26,082 bases of DNA from a virus, in IMG/VR virus record IMGVR_UViG_3300035698_031992, positions 1 to 26,082 of that record. One strand, 5' to 3'. Both the position numbers and the translations under genes were made by a program. Shown here in pieces: positions 22,326 through 26,082 of this stretch (positions within the stretch are counted from its first letter, which is position 1; each line of letters starts with the position of its first letter). The notes beneath the pieces were generated by a model that did no database searches, had not been told where the DNA came from, and saw nothing but the letters and a program-made list of their open reading frames with translations.

Positions 22326-23003
22326 TTACGCATTCCCGCTGGCCGTGACCCGTTCGCGGTTGGGGCTGGCCGCCGCGCCTTGCGGCTCCTCGCTGGGCCG
22401 CACGCCGTGCGGGATGGGAATACGGTTCTCGTCCCCGCCGAAGCTCACGCACATGTCGAACAATTCCGAAAGCGAGGCGTAAAGCATCAACGACTCGCGC
22501 GGTGTGACCCGGTAGGTGGCGAAACGGCTGTCCAGGCGCGTGGCCTCGACAATGTGCTGGTCCAACGCCGTTATGAACATCCGTGCGTCGACGTTGCGGA
22601 GGTCCACCGTGCCCAGCGAGGGAATGTTGGGGTCCGTGCCGTCCAGACGATAGGGTAAATCGAATTCCCGCCCGGCCGGACGAGCCACCTCGTCGCCCAG
22701 CGGGCTGAGCTTGTTAACATCATCCGGAAGCGATATCTCCAGATTACGGGCACGCTCTTCCAGCGTCTTTATATCCAGCGACTGCGGATTGTGCGTAATC
22801 TTACGCCGCAAGAAGTCGAGGTGCATCAAGTGTTCGAGAATGAACTCGTTGGTGGCCGTATCCCAGCCGCTCTGCACGCCGAATTCGCCGTCCTGCAATA
22901 TCTGTCCCCGAAATAACAGGCAATGGCCCGCATAGGTGTGAATCGAGCGGTTGCGAAACCGCGTAATCGCGTCTTCAAAAGTGTCGGTGCCGATGATTGG
23001 CAT
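22326..23003 (-). CDS. Hypothetical protein of the phage cassette
   Basis: 225 aa from ATG at 23003, behind GAAAGGAAC. The longer frame starting at 23039 has no site. No known domain is seen. It is soluble and helical, with an Arg/Asp-rich middle and a disordered C-terminus rich in Pro, Glu and Ala. It lies between the secreted protease and the small membrane protein on the same strand, so it belongs to the same transcript. A minor structural protein is possible but unproven. Confidence 0.6.
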   Translation of the reverse strand: MPIIGTDTFEDAITRFRNRSIHTYAGHCLLFRGQILQDGEFGVQSGWDTATNEFILEHLMHLDFLRRKITHNPQSLDIKTLEERARNLEISLPDDVNKLSPLGDEVARPAGREFDLPYRLDGTDPNIPSLGTVDLRNVDARMFITALDQHIVEATRLDSRFATYRVTPRESLMLYASLSELFDMCVSFGGDENRIPIPHGVRPSEEPQGAAASPNRERVTASGNA

Positions 23004-23035
23004 AGTTAAGTTCCTTTCAAGTAAGGTATGGGGTG

Positions 23036-24520
23036 TCACGTCTCACTCACCGGCTCAGCCGGCATAGGCTGCCCGTCATGAATCCGGTAAAACCGTTGTG
23101 CAACCCGCTCTCGCAAGTCGCGTGCCCACGAGGCCAATGCCCCGTCGCTACTCTTCTCCGTCCGCCGCAACTCTTCGTCATATTCTCGCCCCAGCGTGGC
23201 ATCGGCCGTTGGGCTGTGACCCGACAGGGCGAACACATCGGCCAATTGCTGGGCGTAAGAATCGTTCAACTGCGGGCGCTGCGTTTGGGCTCTTTGATCT
23301 TTTGCAATTCTCCGTGGCTCCGTATCGGTTTGTTGTTTTTCATCCAGCCGTTTCTTCACTCGCCGTCGTAATAGCCGCCCCAGAATCGTTATCCCCAGCG
23401 TTGCCGCAATTGCCGGCGGACCGGTCCAGCCCAAGGCCGCCATCAATCCCGGCAGCCAAGCTGCTGCGGCCGTCTCGCCATGCTGGGCCATGAATTCCTC
23501 GACGACCCGCCCGGCCACATCCCGCGCCGCATCCCGCGCTACATTGCCAGCGACCGCCCGTGCTTTTTCGCCAAACTCTGTGCCGTTGAGATCCATTCCC
23601 CGCAACCGCGTTTCCAGGCCGTCCAAACGCCGCTGCAGCAGCCCTACGGCCGCGCCTTGCTCGTTCCCATCGCCAGGCCGAACCGGAACCACCGGCCGTT
23701 GCACCCCGGGAACCGTGGGCAAGGGGATTTGCGGTTTTGGATTCTTAGGCTTTTGTGTCCTCGGAACATTTCCCGCCAATCCACCGAACACGCGCGCCAA
23801 AAAAATCCTAATCCGCCCACAATACGTCCCGCCCACAATTCGCCCGTTGGTTCCCCACAGCACGGCCACCAGCTCGCCACGCTGGTTGAATACGGGCCCG
23901 CCCGAATCGCCCTGGCGTGCCATGCCCGACAGCTCCAGCGTTTCGAAGCTGGATGTGCCCTCGGCCCGCACGTAGCCTCTGGCCTGGCCGCGATTGCACC
24001 AATAACGTCCGTCGCTGCCGTACCCGCAACTGCTTAACCACTGGCCCGGCCGCGGCGCGGCGCTCGCGATCGTCACCGCGACGGCCCGCGGCCGGGCGAT
24101 CTGCAATACGGCCAGATCCCACTGCCGGTCGACTCCCAGCAGACGGGCCTCAAAATTGCTGCCGTCGGGGAAAGCCACCGTAATCCGCCCCGCCTTTTCC
24201 GCCCCGGCCCCTCCCGCCACATCCTCGAACAAATGTCCACAGGTCAACACGTAAGCGGCAGCCGCATCGTCACGGCCGCCGCAATTCAACTCGACCAGCG
24301 TGCCCGACCCCAAGTTCCGCCCACGAGCCGTTTGGTTGACCACCCGCGCAACGGACGAAGCATGAGCGGACGCATTTCCGGCCGGCCCCACCTGGCAACT
24401 TCCACCCACGCAATTGGCACCCACGCAATTAGCGCCGACTGCATTACCCTCGGCCACCGCAACGAAAAGCAACGGCAAAACAAACGCGATTGTCAGTATC
24501 TTCAATATGAGTTCTTTCAC
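23036..24520 (-). CDS. Secreted trypsin-like serine protease with C-terminal membrane segment
   Basis: 494 aa from GTG at 24520, overlapping the upstream stop (GTGA). It has a signal peptide (ILKILTIAFVLPLLFVAVAE), then a Cys repeat (GANCVGANCVGGSC) coded by near-identical short DNA repeats. The S1 protease domain follows with His in VLTCGHLF, Asp in WDLAVLQIA and Ser in QGDSGGPVF, so the triad is complete. A Pro-rich linker (KNPKPQIPLPTVPGVQRPV) and a helical region follow, then a hydrophobic segment (LPGLMAALGWTGPPAIAATL) and a basic tail. The protein probably acts at or beyond the envelope. Such proteases are unusual in phage cassettes; entry, lysis or virion processing are possibilities. 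Confidence 0.85.
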   Translation of the reverse strand: MKELILKILTIAFVLPLLFVAVAEGNAVGANCVGANCVGGSCQVGPAGNASAHASSVARVVNQTARGRNLGSGTLVELNCGGRDDAAAAYVLTCGHLFEDVAGGAGAEKAGRITVAFPDGSNFEARLLGVDRQWDLAVLQIARPRAVAVTIASAAPRPGQWLSSCGYGSDGRYWCNRGQARGYVRAEGTSSFETLELSGMARQGDSGGPVFNQRGELVAVLWGTNGRIVGGTYCGRIRIFLARVFGGLAGNVPRTQKPKNPKPQIPLPTVPGVQRPVVPVRPGDGNEQGAAVGLLQRRLDGLETRLRGMDLNGTEFGEKARAVAGNVARDAARDVAGRVVEEFMAQHGETAAAAWLPGLMAALGWTGPPAIAATLGITILGRLLRRRVKKRLDEKQQTDTEPRRIAKDQRAQTQRPQLNDSYAQQLADVFALSGHSPTADATLGREYDEELRRTEKSSDGALASWARDLRERVAQRFYRIHDGQPMPAEPVSET

Positions 24521-24963
24521 CAGACTTCTGCCCCCGCAAACTCCAGATCCACCTCGTCCGATTCAACCCGCTCGGGTTCCAACCGTTCGGATTCCTCACG
24601 CCAAGCACGCACCTCTTCGTATCGCCGTTGGTGCTCGGCCCGCAATTCCAACCCCAGCGGCAACTCCGGACGCGGGTCGCGCCAGCGGCCCTTTCCCGTG
24701 GCGGCCAACCGTTTTCGCAACGCGCACAAACGGCAAGGCATAAACACCATGCCGCCACAAGTCGTGCATCGCTGCGGCGGACCGCTGGGGCGCTCGAACT
24801 CGTCATTGACCTTCGCCCGCGGCTCGTACTCGGGCCGTTTCCCATTGGCAATCGCCCCCACCGTGCCCCGACTGATGCCCGTCAGCTTAGCGATCTTGCG
24901 CTGGCTAAAATTGCCTTCGGCCAACAGGCGACGAATCTCCGCTACCATCGACGGTGCAAGCAT
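24517..24963 (-). CDS. Helix-turn-helix protein with Zn-ribbon-like Cys cluster
   Basis: 148 aa from ATG at 24963, behind GGAGAGGAG; the frame upstream to 25020 runs into the terminator. The N-terminal HTH (VAEIRRLLAEGNFSQRKIAK, LTGISRGTVGAIANGK) is like those of resolvase-type or transposase-type regulators. A CTTCGGMVFMPCRLC cluster around residue 80 is a probable zinc ribbon, followed by an Arg/Glu-rich helix. It is a likely DNA-binding regulator of the cassette and the first gene after the strong terminator, so it may head its own transcript. Confidence 0.75.
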   Translation of the reverse strand: MLAPSMVAEIRRLLAEGNFSQRKIAKLTGISRGTVGAIANGKRPEYEPRAKVNDEFERPSGPPQRCTTCGGMVFMPCRLCALRKRLAATGKGRWRDPRPELPLGLELRAEHQRRYEEVRAWREESERLEPERVESDEVDLEFAGAEVW

Positions 24964-25021
24964 TGCAGCGCTCCTCTCCAAAAAGCCACTCAAACGAAAA
25001 CCGATCCGCCAAGCCATCAAT

Positions 25022-25067
25022 AAAAAAAGAGCCCGCCGCCGGAAATAATCCGGTGACGGGCTCTTTT
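25022..25067. terminator. Strong bidirectional terminator
   Basis: AAAAGAGCCCG and CGGGCTCTTTT form an 11-bp stem, with an inner CCGGA/TCCGG pair and A- and T-tracts on the two sides. It separates the HD/small-protein pair from the protease-to-portal operon. Confidence 0.85.
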
Positions 25068-25254
25068 GATACCTGTTTTCCCAGCCAGGCTCGACCGATA
25101 CCCTAATTGTTGCTAACGATGAGCAATATCATAGAACAAGCGGTGGCACAATTTCAAGGCGTTTTTGAGAGTAGAGAGGAGAAGGGCGGAAAATGTGGAA
25201 TGAAGAAGCTCGAATGAGGAAAGAATTAAGAATGCATGAATGTCGAAGATCTGG

Positions 25255-25452
25255 TTAGCCGAGCCGCTTGCGGCCGCAGGCATGACGTTGGCGAACTTCT
25301 TGTTGGACGGCCTGCCAATCCTCTTCGGTCATAGCCGAAGGATCACCGCTGCAGAGCCCTTTTAGGATCTCGGCTTCTATCTGACTATTTGCCTTCCGAG
25401 ACTGTTCCGCAGGACTCGAATCATTTCGGTCATGTTCTTCGTAACCGCTCAT
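25255..25452 (-). CDS. Small acidic protein coupled to the HD hydrolase gene
   Basis: 65 aa, starting on an ATGA overlap with the upstream HD gene's stop. It has a helical IEAEILKGLCSGDPSAMTEEDW then QAVQQEVRQRH, like small antitoxin-like or accessory proteins, but no assignable family. The coupling suggests it works with the HD protein. About 190 bp of gene-free sequence follows, including a GAATGA-rich stretch (25195-25250) that recalls degenerate planctomycete intergenic repeats. Confidence 0.6.
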   Translation of the reverse strand: MSGYEEHDRNDSSPAEQSRKANSQIEAEILKGLCSGDPSAMTEEDWQAVQQEVRQRHACGRKRLG

Positions 25453-26048
25453 TCCAAAACCCCCTCCAACCCCGCCACCGCTCGTTCCAACTCATCCACC
25501 AGCGGGCAAGGATCGTGCATCTTCAGCCGCTCGACCACGCTGCGATAGTACCAGAGCGTGCCTTCACGCTTGCCGCCGAATTGACGCCAGATCGACTCGC
25601 CTTCTTTTCGATAGGAGGCCGTTAGCGAGCGGACGTTGTCGAGTTTATCGGCGGCCGAAACCAGACGCACCGACGGCCCGGCCGTTTCCAGATGCGCCAG
25701 ATAAGCATCTTTGCGGGCCTGCCAGGGCGGCTTGGGCGACTCGTCCGTATCGCTACAGCCATCGACGATCTCTACCACCGCATCGCCGAAGCGGCGTCGG
25801 ATCTCTTCCCGCGCGGTTGCTCCGCCCTGGTCCTCAACTGCATCGTGCAAGAGCGCGGCCACGGCTTCATCTTCGCTAGCGCCATAGTCCAACACAATAC
25901 CCGTCACCCGCAACAGATGCCCCAAATATGGCGTGCCCGATAGCTTGCGGCGTTGCTTAGAACTCGTAAAACTATTGTTTCCTGAATTACTGTTTTCGGT
26001 TATAGTTCTTTCTCCGTTTTTCAAAGGATTGAAATGGAGGATATACAA
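25449..26048 (-). CDS. HD-domain phosphohydrolase, (p)ppGpp hydrolase-like (MESH1/SpoT type)
   Basis: Up to 199 aa. The SpoT-type HD hydrolase core is complete: RRKLSGTPYLGHLLRVTGIV with the first His ligand, DEAVAALLHDAVED with the HD pair, and RLVSAADKLDN with the final Asp. No synthetase domain is present, so it is a small alarmone hydrolase that probably removes the 3'-pyrophosphate of (p)ppGpp or a related nucleotide. The start is uncertain: the ATG at 26048 overlaps the divergent gene's start and lacks a site, so translation may begin further in. The position, at the head of the minus-strand block and coupled to a small protein, hints at a control or toxin-neutralising role. Confidence 0.8.
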   Translation of the reverse strand: MYILHFNPLKNGERTITENSNSGNNSFTSSKQRRKLSGTPYLGHLLRVTGIVLDYGASEDEAVAALLHDAVEDQGGATAREEIRRRFGDAVVEIVDGCSDTDESPKPPWQARKDAYLAHLETAGPSVRLVSAADKLDNVRSLTASYRKEGESIWRQFGGKREGTLWYYRSVVERLKMHDPCPLVDELERAVAGLEGVLE

Positions 26049-26082
26049 TGCAGGATGCGAATAGTTGGGGGCAACAGGTGAG
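26048..26082 (+). CDS. Start of a divergent gene, cut by the window end
   Basis: ATG at 26048 with GGAGG seven bases upstream, followed by 11 open codons (MQDANSWGQQV). Too short to identify. Its presence argues that the HD gene on the other strand starts further inside than its most upstream ATG. Confidence 0.5.
   Translation, partial: MQDANSWGQQV

Noticed and set aside
1-26082. CRISPR arrays, tRNA genes or rRNA genes.
   Set aside because: No regularly spaced direct repeats and no tRNA cloverleaf or rRNA sequence were noticed. The element targets a protein gene rather than a tRNA.

Overview
The window looks like chromosomal DNA of a planctomycete, probably Pirellulales. The evidence is a high-GC composition with tightly packed ATGA/GTGA-coupled genes, protein types I associate with that phylum, and a CCCGAAGCGCAAGCGAAGGG-type sequence that I recall as a recurrent planctomycete intergenic repeat. 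There is no 16S rRNA or other phylogenetic marker, so the taxonomy is an inference.

Two nested mobile layers are visible. The outer layer is a minus-strand phage-derived cassette. It runs from an HD-domain alarmone-hydrolase-like gene (26048-25449) through a small protein, an HTH/Zn-ribbon protein, a secreted trypsin-like protease, an unknown protein, a small membrane protein, a ParB-like protein, an ABC-ATPase/acetyltransferase fusion, a TerS-like protein, the large terminase (19647-18028) and a lambda-type portal gene. No capsid or tail gene follows the portal. Past its 3' end lie a small lipoprotein gene and a methyltransferase gene on the plus strand.

The inner layer is a 15,142-bp integrative element (2428-17569) that cuts the portal gene in two. 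The portal's first 94 codons are at 17848-17567 and the remaining 367 codons plus stop are at 2424-1321. Joining the halves at a shared TTC (GAA on the coding strand) restores one 461-codon frame across a conserved portal motif. The element ends in a large serine integrase gene at 15922-17580. Closing it into a circle recreates a dyad-symmetric attP with 14-bp arms matching at 12 positions, centred on the TC/GA dinucleotide of the shared core.

In that circle the integrase frame does not stop. It continues for 81 more codons, now stranded at the other end of the element (2427-2669, stop 2670-2672), and these look like a winged-helix domain. Integration therefore appears to do two things: break the resident prophage's portal gene, and swap the integrase C-terminus for three codons and a stop supplied by the portal gene.

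Inside the element one long plus-strand operon carries: a protein with an actinobacterial-type C-terminal domain; an Xis/MerR-like HTH protein behind operator-like repeats; split topoisomerase VI-like B and A subunits; an S49 protease; a small phage protein; a lambda-O-like initiator with internal iteron-like repeats; a frameshifted DnaB-like helicase; a P27-family small terminase; a phage-type hypothetical; a coiled-coil protein; an HK97-type prohead protease; and an ERCC4-nuclease pseudogene. A regulatory segment follows, with a DUF2513 gene and an unknown gene on the minus strand, divergent promoters and a candidate structured RNA. Next come an abortive-infection-like membrane protein and the integrase. 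TerS and two head-type proteases without a large terminase, portal or capsid is the profile of a phage satellite (PICI-like) or of a reduced prophage that depends on a helper.
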